DNA of 64,000 nt from Chloracidobacterium sp. N (GCF_018304765.1 NZ_CP072642.1:1037501-1101500); one strand, 5' to 3'. Counted from the stretch's first letter, positions 1 through 9,629 are shown. Notes: a model not told the origin generated them from the sequence alone. A program made the numbers and translations.

Positions 1-972
1 TTGCTTCCCGGCCCGCTGGTGGTGGTCGTGTTGGGTCTGCTCATCAATGAGACACTGCGCTGGAGTGGAAGCCAGCTTTATCTCCGCGCTGAGGAAGCGC
101 ACCTGGTGGCCCTGCCGGTGGCAACTGACCTCCAGAGCTTCATCGCCCAGTTCACCTTCCCGGATGTACAGGCACTGCAACGTGCCGAGATCATCAAGTT
201 GGCCCTGACCTTGGCCGTTGTTGCCAGTCTCGAAACGCTGTTGTGCGTTGAGGCAAGCGACAAAATGGACCCCTTCAAGCGGATTTCCCAGCCCAACCGG
301 GAACTGTTTGCGCAGGGCGTGGGCAACATGGTGAGCGGGCTGATTGGCGGTCTGCCGCTCACGTCGGTCATCGTCCGCACCACGGCCAACATTTACGCCG
401 GTGGACGAACCCGCATGTCAGCTTTCATCCACGGCCTCCTGCTGTTGTTTGCCGTGTTTCTGATTCCAGGGCTGCTCAACCGGATTCCCATTGCTTCTCT
501 GGCGGCCATTCTCCTGCTCGTGGGCTACAAGCTGGCCAAACCGGAACTGTTCAAAGCGATGTATGCCCAGGGCTATGCGCAATTTGCTCCTTTTGTCGTT
601 ACGGTGGTGGCCATCGTGGCGACAGACCTTCTGGTGGGTATTGGTATCGGTCTTGTCTTTGGACTGTTCTTCGTCATCCGCGCCAACTACCGCTCGGCCG
701 TCACGCTGGTCAGTCACGAAGACGCCTACCTGCTGCGCTTCAACAAGGACGCCACGTTCATCAACAAGATTGAACTCAAGCGCAAGCTCCAGAGCATTCC
801 CGATGGCGCAACCCTGTTCATTGACGGCACACGTGCGCTCTACGTGGATCAGGACATCCTCGACGTGGTGAATGAATTTCGAGCTGCCGCCAGGTACCGG
901 AATATCACCGTGAGCACGAGTAACTTCGACGAAAAAGCGCCGCGTTTGCCGCAACCTCAACCAGCCCACTAG
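1..972 (+). CDS. SulP-family inorganic anion transporter, C-terminal part (partial at window edge)
   Basis: This is the C-terminal part of a SulP (SLC26-like) membrane transporter, which moves sulfate, bicarbonate or related anions. Several hydrophobic membrane segments run to about residue 225. They are followed by a cytoplasmic STAS-like domain (about residues 235-310) with the typical 'ATLFIDGTRAL' strand-loop. SulP proteins are usually 500-700 residues, so the N-terminal half lies upstream of the window and the true start is not visible. A beta-carbonic anhydrase begins 21 bases downstream. This SulP plus carbonic anhydrase pairing is common and suggests a bicarbonate substrate, but substrate specificity cannot be read from the sequence. 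Confidence 0.85.
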   Translation: MLPGPLVVVVLGLLINETLRWSGSQLYLRAEEAHLVALPVATDLQSFIAQFTFPDVQALQRAEIIKLALTLAVVASLETLLCVEASDKMDPFKRISQPNRELFAQGVGNMVSGLIGGLPLTSVIVRTTANIYAGGRTRMSAFIHGLLLLFAVFLIPGLLNRIPIASLAAILLLVGYKLAKPELFKAMYAQGYAQFAPFVVTVVAIVATDLLVGIGIGLVFGLFFVIRANYRSAVTLVSHEDAYLLRFNKDATFINKIELKRKLQSIPDGATLFIDGTRALYVDQDILDVVNEFRAAARYRNITVSTSNFDEKAPRLPQPQPAH

Positions 973-993
973 CCAGACCAAAGCGAGCCCCCC

Positions 994-1674
994 ATGACCG
1001 AGCGTTTGCCAGAGTCGTCCGTCAACGGCATGAACGAGTACCGCAAGCTGTTGCTTGCCAACAAAGCCTGGGCACAGGAAAAGCTTGACTTGCGTCCCGA
1101 TTACTTCATCCGCATGAAGGATGTCCAGTCGCCGGCCTACCTGTGGATCGGGTGTTCTGACAGTCGTGTGCCGGCCGAGGACATTACGGGCACGGAGCCG
1201 GGCGAACTGTTTGTCCATCGCAACGTGGCGAATCTCGTCATTCACACCGACATCAACCTGATGAGCGTCGTTGAGTACGCCATTGATGCGCTCGGCGTGC
1301 GCCACGTCATCATCTGTGGGCATTACAACTGCGGCGGGGTGAAAGCCGCCATGTCGCGCCAAAGCTTTGGTCTCATCAACAAATGGCTGCGCCATATCAA
1401 GGATGTGTACCGTAACTATGCCCGCGAGCTGGAGTCATTCACTGACCCGGAGGCGCGCTTCCGCCGGCTCGTCGAACTCAACACGATTGAACAGGTGCGG
1501 AATCTGGCCGAGACTTCGATTGTCCAGAAATCCTGGCTCAAGCGGAGGAGTCCCTGGCTTCACGGCTGGGTGTATGACATCCGCACCGGTTTGCTTCAGG
1601 AACTGACCTTGATTCGGCCGGGCGATTTGCCCGACGATATTTACCGTTACGAATTTCCGCCGGAGTCGCTGTAG
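994..1674 (+). CDS. can: Beta-class carbonic anhydrase
   Basis: The product reversibly hydrates CO2 to bicarbonate in the cytoplasm. The beta-class zinc site is complete: Cys54 with the Asp56/Arg58 dyad in 'CSDSRVP', then His110 and Cys113 in 'CGHYNCGG'. The length of 226 residues is normal for the family. The gene lies directly after the SulP transporter, probably in one transcript, which suggests interconversion of the transported bicarbonate. The first ATG was chosen; a second in-frame ATG lies 12 codons in and would still leave all conserved residues. Confidence 0.93.
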   Translation: MTERLPESSVNGMNEYRKLLLANKAWAQEKLDLRPDYFIRMKDVQSPAYLWIGCSDSRVPAEDITGTEPGELFVHRNVANLVIHTDINLMSVVEYAIDALGVRHVIICGHYNCGGVKAAMSRQSFGLINKWLRHIKDVYRNYARELESFTDPEARFRRLVELNTIEQVRNLAETSIVQKSWLKRRSPWLHGWVYDIRTGLLQELTLIRPGDLPDDIYRYEFPPESL

Positions 1675-1683
1675 GTCTCTGTC

Positions 1684-2505
1684 ATGTCATCCGTCATGCT
1701 GGTGACCGGTAGCGCCAGTGGCATCGGGCGCTACGTTGCCGAGGCGTACTACCGCGCCGGTCACCGGGTTGTTTTTGCCGACCGGGCTGTGGCGCGGGTC
1801 AATGACATCTGTGCCGCCCTCGCTGCGGAAGCCGGCGGGGAAGCTGTCCCGTGGGCGCTGGATGTCCGGGATGAGCAGGCCTGGGAAGCCGCCATTGCCG
1901 ACACCGTCAGCCGCTGGGGACAGCTCGACCTGGTGTTGAACATTGCTGGTTATCTCCACGTGGATGCGCTGCTGGCCGCGCCACTGGCGGCTGTCCATGA
2001 CCACCTGGACATCAACGCCAAAGGCGTCATTTTTGGGACGCTGCTGGCGGCCCGCCAGATGGTCCGGCAGCCGCACGGCGGGCACATCATCAACGTGGCA
2101 TCGCTGGCAGGGATTGCGGCCGTGCCGGGATTGACGCTATACACGGCATCCAAGTTCGCCGTGCGCGGTTTTTCGCTGGCTGCTGCCCAGGAACTTGCCC
2201 CCCACAAGGTGTCCGTAACGGTTGTCTGCCCGGATGCCGTTCAGACCCCGATGCTCGACTTACAGGTGCACCGGGCGGAAGCGGCTTTGACCTTCTCCGG
2301 GGGACGCATCCTGAGCGTGGCTGAAGTGGCAACGGCTATCGAGGAAGCGCGGCAGCGCCGACCGCTTGAAGTGACCCTGCCGCGACATCGGGGCTGGCTG
2401 GCGAAGCTGACCAGCCTGTATCCGCCGCTGACCACCTGGGTAGCCGCCTACCTCTGCCAGCGTGGACAGCGCCGGCAGGCCACATGGCAACAGAAGCCAG
2501 GATGA
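1684..2505 (+). CDS. Short-chain dehydrogenase/reductase (SDR)
   Basis: This is a classical NAD(P)-dependent oxidoreductase with a Rossmann fold. It shows the glycine motif 'TGSASGIG' near residue 8, the 'NIAG' structural motif near residue 88, and a catalytic Ser plus Tyr-x-x-x-Lys ('YTASK', about residues 156-160). The C-terminus after residue 200 is variable, as usual for the family, so the substrate cannot be predicted. It starts 9 bases after the carbonic anhydrase stop and is followed 10 bases later by trpC, so the genes probably share a transcript without an obvious pathway link. Confidence 0.88.
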   Translation: MSSVMLVTGSASGIGRYVAEAYYRAGHRVVFADRAVARVNDICAALAAEAGGEAVPWALDVRDEQAWEAAIADTVSRWGQLDLVLNIAGYLHVDALLAAPLAAVHDHLDINAKGVIFGTLLAARQMVRQPHGGHIINVASLAGIAAVPGLTLYTASKFAVRGFSLAAAQELAPHKVSVTVVCPDAVQTPMLDLQVHRAEAALTFSGGRILSVAEVATAIEEARQRRPLEVTLPRHRGWLAKLTSLYPPLTTWVAAYLCQRGQRRQATWQQKPG

Positions 2506-2515
2506 TGACTGCCTG

Positions 2516-3307
2516 ATGACCGACCGGATGATGAGCTGCGCACCTGCCCGTCCAACCCTTGCCGACATCGTATCCGCCCGCCGCCGGTCTGTGGCCGCTC
2601 ACCACCCGGTTTCCCTGCCTGAACTGGCACCAGCCCGGGGAACGTTTCTCCCGGCCCTGCAGCAGAACCCATCCGCCATCATTGCCGAAATCAAACCCAG
2701 GTCACCGGCCGAAGGCGTCCTGCAGTCCACGCCCGATCTGGCGCGTGTGCTGACCGCCTATGACGCCCACGCCGTCGCGCTTTCGGTTCTGACCGAGCCG
2801 GACTACTTCGGGGGAAGTTTTGACCTGCTGGCCGCTGTGGCGCGCCAGTCCAGCCGCCCAACCCTGTGCAAGGACTTCGTGCTCGATGTGCGGCAGATAC
2901 ATGCGGCGCGTGCCGCCGGTGCGGAAGCCGTGCTGCTCATCGTCAAAATTCTCGACGACGAACAGCTCCGCCGGCTCTCCGCTGAAATCCAACGCTGGAA
3001 CATGACGCCAGTCGTGGAAGTGCAGACCGAAGCCGAACTGGAACGCGCCCTGGCGCTGAACCCTTCCGTCATCCTCATCAACAACCGCAACCTGGAGACG
3101 TTTGACATCTCCTTGGAGACCACGCAACGTCTTGCACTGCGCGTACCTTCCCAGGTTGTGACCATTGCGGCCAGCGGTATCCGGTGCCGCGCCGACATCG
3201 AGGCGCTGCTTCCGTACTGCACACGCTTTCTCATCGGGACGCACCTGATGCGCGCGCCAGACCTGGAAGCTGCTTTCGCCGACCTTCTTGGAAAAGCGTA
3301 TGCCTAA
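2516..3307 (+). CDS. trpC: Indole-3-glycerol phosphate synthase
   Basis: The enzyme closes the indole ring by decarboxylating CdRP to indole-3-glycerol phosphate in tryptophan synthesis. Family motifs appear in order along the TIM barrel: 'EIKPRSP' with the catalytic Lys near residue 60, 'SVLTEPDYFGGS', 'CKDFVLD', 'EVQTEAELERAL', 'NNRNLETF' and 'ASGIR'. The 263-residue length is typical. The ATG at 2516 was preferred to an in-frame GTG at 2462 because the latter would overlap the SDR gene and add residues absent from the family. No other trp gene is next to it, so trp genes are dispersed. Its stop overlaps the next start. Confidence 0.94.
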   Translation: MTDRMMSCAPARPTLADIVSARRRSVAAHHPVSLPELAPARGTFLPALQQNPSAIIAEIKPRSPAEGVLQSTPDLARVLTAYDAHAVALSVLTEPDYFGGSFDLLAAVARQSSRPTLCKDFVLDVRQIHAARAAGAEAVLLIVKILDDEQLRRLSAEIQRWNMTPVVEVQTEAELERALALNPSVILINNRNLETFDISLETTQRLALRVPSQVVTIAASGIRCRADIEALLPYCTRFLIGTHLMRAPDLEAAFADLLGKAYA

Positions 3308-4700
3308 GCATCGTCCACCCAATCATTTTGGTGAAGTCTTTCCACCCGTGCCCTTTGATGCCGGGCGTTATGCCAAACGCCGCCGCCAGGTCTTCCGGCA
3401 ACTCGGCGAGGATGTGCTGCTGCTGTACAATCCGCCGGAAGCGCACCGCACCCATGACCTGTTCTACCGCTACCGGCCGGATAGCGACGTGTATTACCTG
3501 ACCGGCTTTGAAGAGCCGGAGGCGGTCGTGTTGCTGGTGGGGGGACCCTGTCCCAGGTTCATCATGTTCGTCCGTCCGCGTGACCCGGAACGCGAAATGT
3601 GGGATGGCCTCCGGGCCGGCGTTGAAGGGGCCGTCACCTGCTACGGCGCGGACGAAGCCTTTCCCATTGAAAGCTTTGACGCTGAGATTGGGCGCTACCT
3701 TGAGCACGCCCGGACGCTCTACTTCAAGTTCGGTCGGGACGAGCAGTTCAACCAGCGGGTTCTTACGGCTTTCCGCGCCGCTGCGCGGCGGCGGCATCGC
3801 CAGGGTCCGGCGCCGGGCGTCATCCGGGACACCCTGCCGCTGCTGGGCAGGATGCGGCTGGTCAAAGATGCCGATGAACTGCTGCGGATGCGCCGGGCGG
3901 CAGACATTGCTGCCGAAGCCCATCTGCGGGCCATGGAGCGCGCGCGTCCGGGGCAGTACGAGTTTGAAGTCGAGGCGGAACTGGAGTACGTCTTCCGCAA
4001 ACGTGGCGCGCTGGGCAGTTCCTACACCTCGATTGTCGGCAGCGGCCCCAATGCCACGATCCTGCACTACAACACGAACAACAGCCGGCTCCGCGACGGC
4101 GACCTGCTGCTCATTGACGCCGGGGCGGAATATGGCTACTACGCCAGCGACATCACCCGGACGTTTCCCGTCGGACGGCAGTTCACCGCCGCCCAACGCG
4201 ACATTTACGACTTGGTGCTTCAGGCACAAAAAGCGGCTATTGATGCCGTCCAGCCGGGCGCGCGCTTCAATGCCTACCACGAGGTCGCCCTCGACACCCT
4301 GATTGACGGACTGCGTCATCTCCGGCTGCTGAGCGGTTCGCACGACGAAATCAGGGAACTGCGAACCTATCTGAAATACTACATGCATCGCGCCGGCCAC
4401 TGGCTCGGCAGTGATGTCCACGACGCCTGCACGTACTTCACCGACGAAACCCGCAACGGCCAGCACCTCTATGAAAAGCTGCGCCCCGGCTGCGTGGTCA
4501 CCGTCGAGCCGGGACTCTACTTTGCGCCGGGTGTCAACGACACGCCGGAACACTACATTGGCATTGGCGTCCGCATCGAAGACGATGTGCTGGTGACACG
4601 TACCGGGAACGAAGTGCTGACGGCCGCCGTCCCCAAGGAAGTGGCCGACATCGAGGCCATTCGCTGTGCCGCGCTGACCCAGGAGAAAAACTACGCATGA
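3300..4700 (+). CDS. pepP: Xaa-Pro aminopeptidase (M24B)
   Basis: This cytoplasmic metallopeptidase removes N-terminal residues preceding proline. An aminopeptidase-P N-terminal domain (about residues 10-150) precedes the pita-bread catalytic domain. All five metal ligands are visible: Asp273, Asp284, His367 (in 'GHWLGSDVHDA'), Glu403 (in 'VEPGLYF') and Glu427. Their spacing follows the E. coli enzyme. The ATG at 3300 overlaps the trpC stop by 8 bases, indicating translational coupling, and the 3' end overlaps the next gene by 4 bases. Confidence 0.93.
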   Translation: MPKHRPPNHFGEVFPPVPFDAGRYAKRRRQVFRQLGEDVLLLYNPPEAHRTHDLFYRYRPDSDVYYLTGFEEPEAVVLLVGGPCPRFIMFVRPRDPEREMWDGLRAGVEGAVTCYGADEAFPIESFDAEIGRYLEHARTLYFKFGRDEQFNQRVLTAFRAAARRRHRQGPAPGVIRDTLPLLGRMRLVKDADELLRMRRAADIAAEAHLRAMERARPGQYEFEVEAELEYVFRKRGALGSSYTSIVGSGPNATILHYNTNNSRLRDGDLLLIDAGAEYGYYASDITRTFPVGRQFTAAQRDIYDLVLQAQKAAIDAVQPGARFNAYHEVALDTLIDGLRHLRLLSGSHDEIRELRTYLKYYMHRAGHWLGSDVHDACTYFTDETRNGQHLYEKLRPGCVVTVEPGLYFAPGVNDTPEHYIGIGVRIEDDVLVTRTGNEVLTAAVPKEVADIEAIRCAALTQEKNYA

Positions 4701-4996
4701 GTGAGCCTTTGTTCGACCGGGTGAAGTTTTGCAGCAGTTGCAGCCGTCGCGCGACGGACGGCGACGTGGCCGCCCTTGGGACGCGGATTCGTCCACTGTT
4801 CCAAAAACAGCTCGAAAAGGATGGCTTTGGCACCTGTGTGGGCATCAGCAGCCGTCCCTGTTTTGCCAAATGCCCGGACAATGGCATCACCGTTGCCCTG
4901 AGTACCAGTGACGACAGCCTGCCGCGGGAAGTGTATATCGTAACCTCGTTGCGCGACCTGGATTACGTGTATGCCCGCCTGCTGGGCGAAGTTTAG
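4697..4996 (+). CDS. Small Cys-rich protein, possibly thioredoxin-like [2Fe-2S] or DUF1636-like
   Basis: This is a 99-residue protein translated from an ATGA overlap with pepP. It has five cysteines: Cys12 and Cys15 (CxxC), Cys47, Cys55 and Cys59 ('PCFAKCPDNGI'). The C-x3-C followed by a Pro/Asn loop and a hydrophobic strand resembles the second half of thioredoxin-like [2Fe-2S] ferredoxins and DUF1636 metal-binding proteins. The spacing of the first pair is not canonical, so cofactor binding is inference. No signal peptide is present, so it is cytoplasmic. Its link to the flanking peptidase genes is unknown. Confidence 0.7.
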   Translation: MSEPLFDRVKFCSSCSRRATDGDVAALGTRIRPLFQKQLEKDGFGTCVGISSRPCFAKCPDNGITVALSTSDDSLPREVYIVTSLRDLDYVYARLLGEV

Positions 4997-5034
4997 TGTT
5001 TGTGCGAAACCCCTTTTTTCCGAAACCCCACGTG

Positions 5035-7380
5035 ATGAGACAAACCATTTCCTGCCTGCTGCTTTCCCTGTGTCTGGGCTGGACACTGTGGGAAACCCCG
5101 GCGGTTGCCCAGTCGAAGTCCAAACCCAGCGACAAGTTCCGCCAGCTCGACGAACTGTTGCCCACCCCCAACGAATACCGTACGGCCTCTGGCGCGCCGG
5201 GACACAGGTACTGGCAAAATCGCGCCGACCACGTCATCAGTGTTGAACTCGATGACGAGCGCCAGCGCATCCAGGCCAGCGAGACCATCACCTACACGAA
5301 CAACTCGCCCGATGAGCTGCGCTACCTCTGGTTGCAGCTCGACCAGAACATCTTTGCCAGGGACAGTGACGCCTTCCGCGCCCAGACTTCGGGTGGACTG
5401 GACCGCGTGCCCTTCTCTGTTCTCGACAGCCTGCTGCGCCGGCCCGAGTTCGACGGCGGTTACAAGATCACAGCCGTGAAAGACGCCAAGGGGCAGCCGC
5501 TCCGATATACCGTCGTCAAAACCATGATGCGTGTGGATTTGCCCACGCCGCTCAAGCCCGGCCAACAGGTGAGCTTTGCGGTGGACTGGAACTACAACAT
5601 CAATGATGCCGTGAAGCTCGGCGGGCGCTCCGGGTACGAGTACTTCCCGAAGGACAAAAACTACATTTACGAAATTGCCCAGTGGTTTCCGCGCATGTGC
5701 GCCTATACGGATTACCGTGGCTGGCAGCACACGCAGTTTCTTGGGGCCGGTGAGTTTACGCTGGAGTTTGGCAACTACCGCGTGTCCATCACCGTGCCGG
5801 ATGACCACATCGTGGCGGCGACGGGCGTCCTTCAGAACCCCAGGCAGGTGCTGACGCCGGAGCAGATCGCACGGCTGGAGCGCGCCAAAACGGCGGCGGC
5901 GCCGGTGCTCATCGTGACGCCGGAAGAGGCCCGGCGGGCGGAGCAGGGGCGTCCCACGGGCAGGAAAACCTGGATTTTTCAGGCGGAAAACGTCCGCGAT
6001 TTTGCCTTTGCTTCCTCGCGGAAGTTCATCTGGGACGCCATGGGGCACAATGTCGAGGGCAACCAGGTCATGGCGATGTCGTACTATCCCAACGAGGGCA
6101 ATCCCTTGTGGGAAAAGTATTCCACACACGCCATCATCCACACGCTCAACGTTTATTCGCGCTACACGTTTACCTATCCCTACCCGGTGGCCATTTCGGT
6201 CAACGGCCCCGTGGGCGGCATGGAATATCCGATGATCTGTTTCAACGGCCCGCGTCCGCTTGAAGATGGCACGTATTCGGCGCGTACGAAGTACGGTCTC
6301 ATCAGCGTCATCATTCACGAAGTCGGCCATAACTTTTTCCCGATGATTGTCAACTCCGATGAGCGGCAGTGGACGTGGATGGATGAAGGTCTCAACACCT
6401 TTCTGCAATACCTTTCCGAGCAGGAATGGGAAGAAAAATATCCGTCGTTCCGGGGTGAACCACAGTACATCGTGGATTACATGAAGAGCGAAAACCAGGT
6501 GCCCATCATGACGCAGTCGGATTCGCTCCTGCAGTTTGGCAACAACGCCTATGCCAAGCCGGCGACGGCCCTCAACATTCTGCGTGAGACAATTCTGGGG
6601 CGGGAACTCTTTGACTATGCCTTCAAAGAGTACGCCCGGCGTTGGAAGTTCAAGCGCCCGGAACCGGCTGACTTCTTCCGTACCATGGAAGACGCTTCCG
6701 GCGTGGATTTGGATTGGTTCTGGCGCGGTTGGTTTTACTCCACCGATCACGTGGACATTTCGATTGAGAACGTCCGCTGGTATCGCCTCGATACCCAGAA
6801 TCCTGATGTCGAGAAAGGACTTCGCCGCCAGGAACGTGAGTCGCGTCCGGTAACGCTTTCCCAGGAACGCAACAAGCCGCTGCCGAAGCGGGTGGACCAG
6901 TATCCCGACCTGAAGGATTTTTACAACCGGTATGACGAACTGGATGTGACTGAGATGGATCGGGAAATGTACCGGCAGTTTCTGGCGACGTTGACCGACC
7001 GCGAGAAAGAAATCCTCAATGCCGGGCTGAATTTCTACTTCGTGGATTTCAAAAACATCGGCGGTTTGGTCATGCCCATCATTCTGGAAGTGACCTACAC
7101 GGACGGCACGAAGGAAGAAATGCGCTTTCCGGCTGAAATCTGGCGGCTCAACAACTTTGAAGTGTCCAAGCTCATTGTGACGCCAAAGGAAATTGCGAGC
7201 ATCACGCTGGACCCGCGATTGGAAACGGCGGATGCTGATTTGGCGAACAACGTTTTCCCGCGCCGTCCGGTCAGGTCACGTTTCCAGGTCTTCAAGGAGC
7301 AGCGTCAGGGGCCGCCCAACCCGATGCAGTTGGAGCGCAAGGGGCAGAGTAAACCCCAGGGCGATAACCCACGGCCGTAA
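5035..7380 (+). CDS. M1-family zinc metallopeptidase, exported
   Basis: This is a secreted or periplasmic aminopeptidase-like protein of 781 residues. A signal peptide occupies residues 1-26 (hydrophobic 'CLLLSLCLGW', cleavage after 'AVAQ'). An M1-type beta-sandwich N-terminal domain follows. The catalytic domain has a 'GGMEYP' substrate-recognition loop (the GAMEN equivalent) and the zinc site HExxH-x18-E at His428, Glu429, His432 and Glu451. The C-terminal region after about residue 600 has no recognisable domain. The ATG at 5035 was chosen because it gives a clean signal peptide; a GTG at 4996 would add a non-signal extension. Confidence 0.9.
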   Translation: MRQTISCLLLSLCLGWTLWETPAVAQSKSKPSDKFRQLDELLPTPNEYRTASGAPGHRYWQNRADHVISVELDDERQRIQASETITYTNNSPDELRYLWLQLDQNIFARDSDAFRAQTSGGLDRVPFSVLDSLLRRPEFDGGYKITAVKDAKGQPLRYTVVKTMMRVDLPTPLKPGQQVSFAVDWNYNINDAVKLGGRSGYEYFPKDKNYIYEIAQWFPRMCAYTDYRGWQHTQFLGAGEFTLEFGNYRVSITVPDDHIVAATGVLQNPRQVLTPEQIARLERAKTAAAPVLIVTPEEARRAEQGRPTGRKTWIFQAENVRDFAFASSRKFIWDAMGHNVEGNQVMAMSYYPNEGNPLWEKYSTHAIIHTLNVYSRYTFTYPYPVAISVNGPVGGMEYPMICFNGPRPLEDGTYSARTKYGLISVIIHEVGHNFFPMIVNSDERQWTWMDEGLNTFLQYLSEQEWEEKYPSFRGEPQYIVDYMKSENQVPIMTQSDSLLQFGNNAYAKPATALNILRETILGRELFDYAFKEYARRWKFKRPEPADFFRTMEDASGVDLDWFWRGWFYSTDHVDISIENVRWYRLDTQNPDVEKGLRRQERESRPVTLSQERNKPLPKRVDQYPDLKDFYNRYDELDVTEMDREMYRQFLATLTDREKEILNAGLNFYFVDFKNIGGLVMPIILEVTYTDGTKEEMRFPAEIWRLNNFEVSKLIVTPKEIASITLDPRLETADADLANNVFPRRPVRSRFQVFKEQRQGPPNPMQLERKGQSKPQGDNPRP

Positions 7381-7508
7381 GCTTCCTGATAACGGCTTCG
7401 GGCCTTCACAGGAAGGTGAGGCTGAAAAACAACCCAGGTGTTACCGCTACCCTTTGTCGAGGCGGATGGATATACTCAGCCCATCATCTGTAAGCGTACC
7501 GGCGGTTT

Positions 7509-8426
7509 ATGGCTTCCAGGGTTGGGTTTGTCATTCTTTCCCACCGCGGCACTGATTGGCCGCTTCTGGCCCGCTTGTTTCCCCGTTTGCGCGAACTGCC
7601 GGAAGCGAGCATTGCACTTCACCACGACACTTACCAGTCACCGCTCAACAGGGAACTGATTGAGCGGTACGATGTGCAGGTTGTCCCGGCAGTAGGGCGT
7701 ACCAGTTGGTCAAATATCATCAATGTGTTTGCAACCGTCGCCGGTCTTGAAGTGCTTTTCCGGCAGCCAAGGCGTCCCCGCTGGTATGTGACACTTTCTC
7801 AAAGTTGCTATCCCATCAAGTCGGCATCGCACATTTCCAAAGTACTCGATGGACTGGAAGGCGACTTTTACATTGACATGCGCCTGGTCAATTTCCAGGC
7901 AAGCCATTTATTGCTTGATAAGTATGTTGAGGATGCCATCAGGAAGTACACGTTGTGTCATATACCGTTCATTTCCAGATATGGTCGTTTCTACTGGCGC
8001 CCACTCAAGATTTATCGTCCGAGAAGTGTTATCCCGTTCAGAGATAGCTTTTACGTTTTTCACGGATCAAACTGGCTGGTTCTTTCCGAATGCGCAGTAG
8101 AGTATTTGCTGAGACAGGACATTGCCTGTCATCCGGTAACAGAATTTTACCTGACACAGTATGACCAGCAAGATGATCGTCAGTCACCTTGTCCCCAGGA
8201 GATTGTGATACAAAGCATTCTTGGTAATGCCAGGGAGCTGAAGGGAGCTTGTCGCAACTGGCACTATATTGACTGGGAAGGCGCCAAAGATTGGCATCCC
8301 AATGTCTTAACCGAGCACCACTGGTCAGCCATCATTGCTTCAGACGCTCTTTGGGCGCGAAAATTTGATCTTGAGAAAAGCGCCACTTTGCTTAAGCGCA
8401 TTGATACTGAAATTCTTGATGCCTGA
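7509..8426 (+). CDS. Core-2/I-branching-type N-acetylglucosaminyltransferase-like glycosyltransferase
   Basis: This is a 305-residue cytosolic glycosyltransferase of the Branch (GT14-like) family. Visible landmarks are the N-terminal 'VGFVILSHR' strand, the 'YVTLSQSCYPIKS' acceptor-side motif, the 'HGSNWLVLS' motif (family 'GSQW') and the acidic 'CPQEIVIQSIL' segment that normally reads 'PDE..F'. The likely job is adding a sugar branch to a surface polysaccharide. The gene is visibly more AT-rich than its neighbours and lies tail to tail with another glycosyltransferase, which suggests an acquired surface-polysaccharide pair. Confidence 0.75.
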   Translation: MASRVGFVILSHRGTDWPLLARLFPRLRELPEASIALHHDTYQSPLNRELIERYDVQVVPAVGRTSWSNIINVFATVAGLEVLFRQPRRPRWYVTLSQSCYPIKSASHISKVLDGLEGDFYIDMRLVNFQASHLLLDKYVEDAIRKYTLCHIPFISRYGRFYWRPLKIYRPRSVIPFRDSFYVFHGSNWLVLSECAVEYLLRQDIACHPVTEFYLTQYDQQDDRQSPCPQEIVIQSILGNARELKGACRNWHYIDWEGAKDWHPNVLTEHHWSAIIASDALWARKFDLEKSATLLKRIDTEILDA

Positions 8427-8453
8427 ACTTTACCTGCCTGGTTTTTTCTCACA

Positions 8454-9629
8454 CTATCCTGCAATCTTTTCCAGTTCACTTTTGAATTTCCTGTGTATCG
8501 CCGCAGGATTCAATTCACCCCGGTGCAAGTGCATTGCAGCTTCACTCAATCTTTTTTGCTCGTCCCGATCAGTGGTTAATTTCTCCACAGCATCGCAGAC
8601 GGATTGAGGGGAAGGATCGGTGACAACCAAGGCGCTGCGACGTTGCTGAGCAAATTTTACGACCGTGCAGTATTCCGGGCCCCAAACGATAATGGGCTTC
8701 CCAAAGGCGCAGTAGTCGCAGAACTTCGTCGTGAACGCTGTCTCAACAAAAAAGCGCACACCGGGGTCAAAGCTCATGACGACAAGCAGGAAGTCAGCTT
8801 TGGCGAGATGCTTTACGAGTTCATGGTTCGGCGTAAAGCCGTGGTAGGAACCATCCGCCCGTGCTGTTGCTTGCTCTTCGGCTGGCCAGTCACAAAGCCC
8901 GTAGAGGACAATTTTCGCCTTCCCACGCTGTAACATGGCTGTTCGTAACTGAGCCAGCATGGCTCCGTATGTGCCTTCAATGTTTCCCGCGTAAACCAGC
9001 CTTGGCAGGTGCTCCGCTGGTTGGTCATCAAGTGTAGTGGGTGAAATCACTTCCAGGTTGCCTGGAGGATAAAGCACATGGGCATTGGGGTGCGTCCCAA
9101 GTGCTTCACGCATACCGTCACTCACACAAAAGACAATGTCGCTTTGTTGATAAAGCTCCTGCCACCGGCGCTCAAGCAGGGGGCGTGTTGAAGCCAGGGC
9201 TGGAAAGTAGCGGGGCTTCCAATCGGCAAAGTATGTTGCCAGTGGAACTTTCAACCGGCGTGCCAGTTTTCGCGCCAGATGGCTCAGGCTGTTGTCAGCC
9301 AAAGCAACAATGACTTCTGGATTGAAAGCGCGAACCTTCTGCCACAACCACGGCGATATAAAGCCGGTTGCCACGAATTGCTCGTATGCCCAGGCCCATT
9401 CGTAAAAGCGGCTTCTTTTCAGGCGGCGAACAGGTTGTGGCGACCGGAAGGGCAGAAAAGCAACTGAAGGCGGCAGTGAGGGGAGGGTGATGGTGGGGAA
9501 GGCATCATCCAGCGGCGGCGAAATCACAAAGACTTTCAGGTCGCCGGGCTGAACGACCAATCGGTACATCAGGATTGACGCACCACGCCACTCAACTGGC
9601 GGCTCATCGCCCATATAAAGGACGCGCAT
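8454..9629 (-). CDS. GT-B-fold glycosyltransferase (group 1-like)
   Basis: This is a 391-residue protein with the two-Rossmann layout of GT-B enzymes. The N-terminal half has 'GDEPPVEWRGASIL' and 'VIVALADNSLSHLARKLA'. The C-terminal half has 'LVYAGNIEGTYGAMLAQL', 'IVLYGLCDW' and a nucleotide-sugar site around 'KFCDYCAFGKPIIVWG', where the family E-x7-E element is only partly kept. The ATG at 9629 is preferred over an upstream in-frame start because 'MRVLYMGDEP' forms the first beta strand. The acceptor and donor sugar are unknown. It converges with the branching-type transferase across a 27-base gap. Confidence 0.78.
   Translation of the reverse strand: MRVLYMGDEPPVEWRGASILMYRLVVQPGDLKVFVISPPLDDAFPTITLPSLPPSVAFLPFRSPQPVRRLKRSRFYEWAWAYEQFVATGFISPWLWQKVRAFNPEVIVALADNSLSHLARKLARRLKVPLATYFADWKPRYFPALASTRPLLERRWQELYQQSDIVFCVSDGMREALGTHPNAHVLYPPGNLEVISPTTLDDQPAEHLPRLVYAGNIEGTYGAMLAQLRTAMLQRGKAKIVLYGLCDWPAEEQATARADGSYHGFTPNHELVKHLAKADFLLVVMSFDPGVRFFVETAFTTKFCDYCAFGKPIIVWGPEYCTVVKFAQQRRSALVVTDPSPQSVCDAVEKLTTDRDEQKRLSEAAMHLHRGELNPAAIHRKFKSELEKIAG

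Noticed and set aside
3231-4796. 521-codon open frame on the minus strand
   Set aside because: It is antisense to pepP, whose five metal ligands are all in place.
4993-6750. 585-codon open frame on the minus strand
   Set aside because: It lies opposite the M1 peptidase catalytic domain and shows no family signature.
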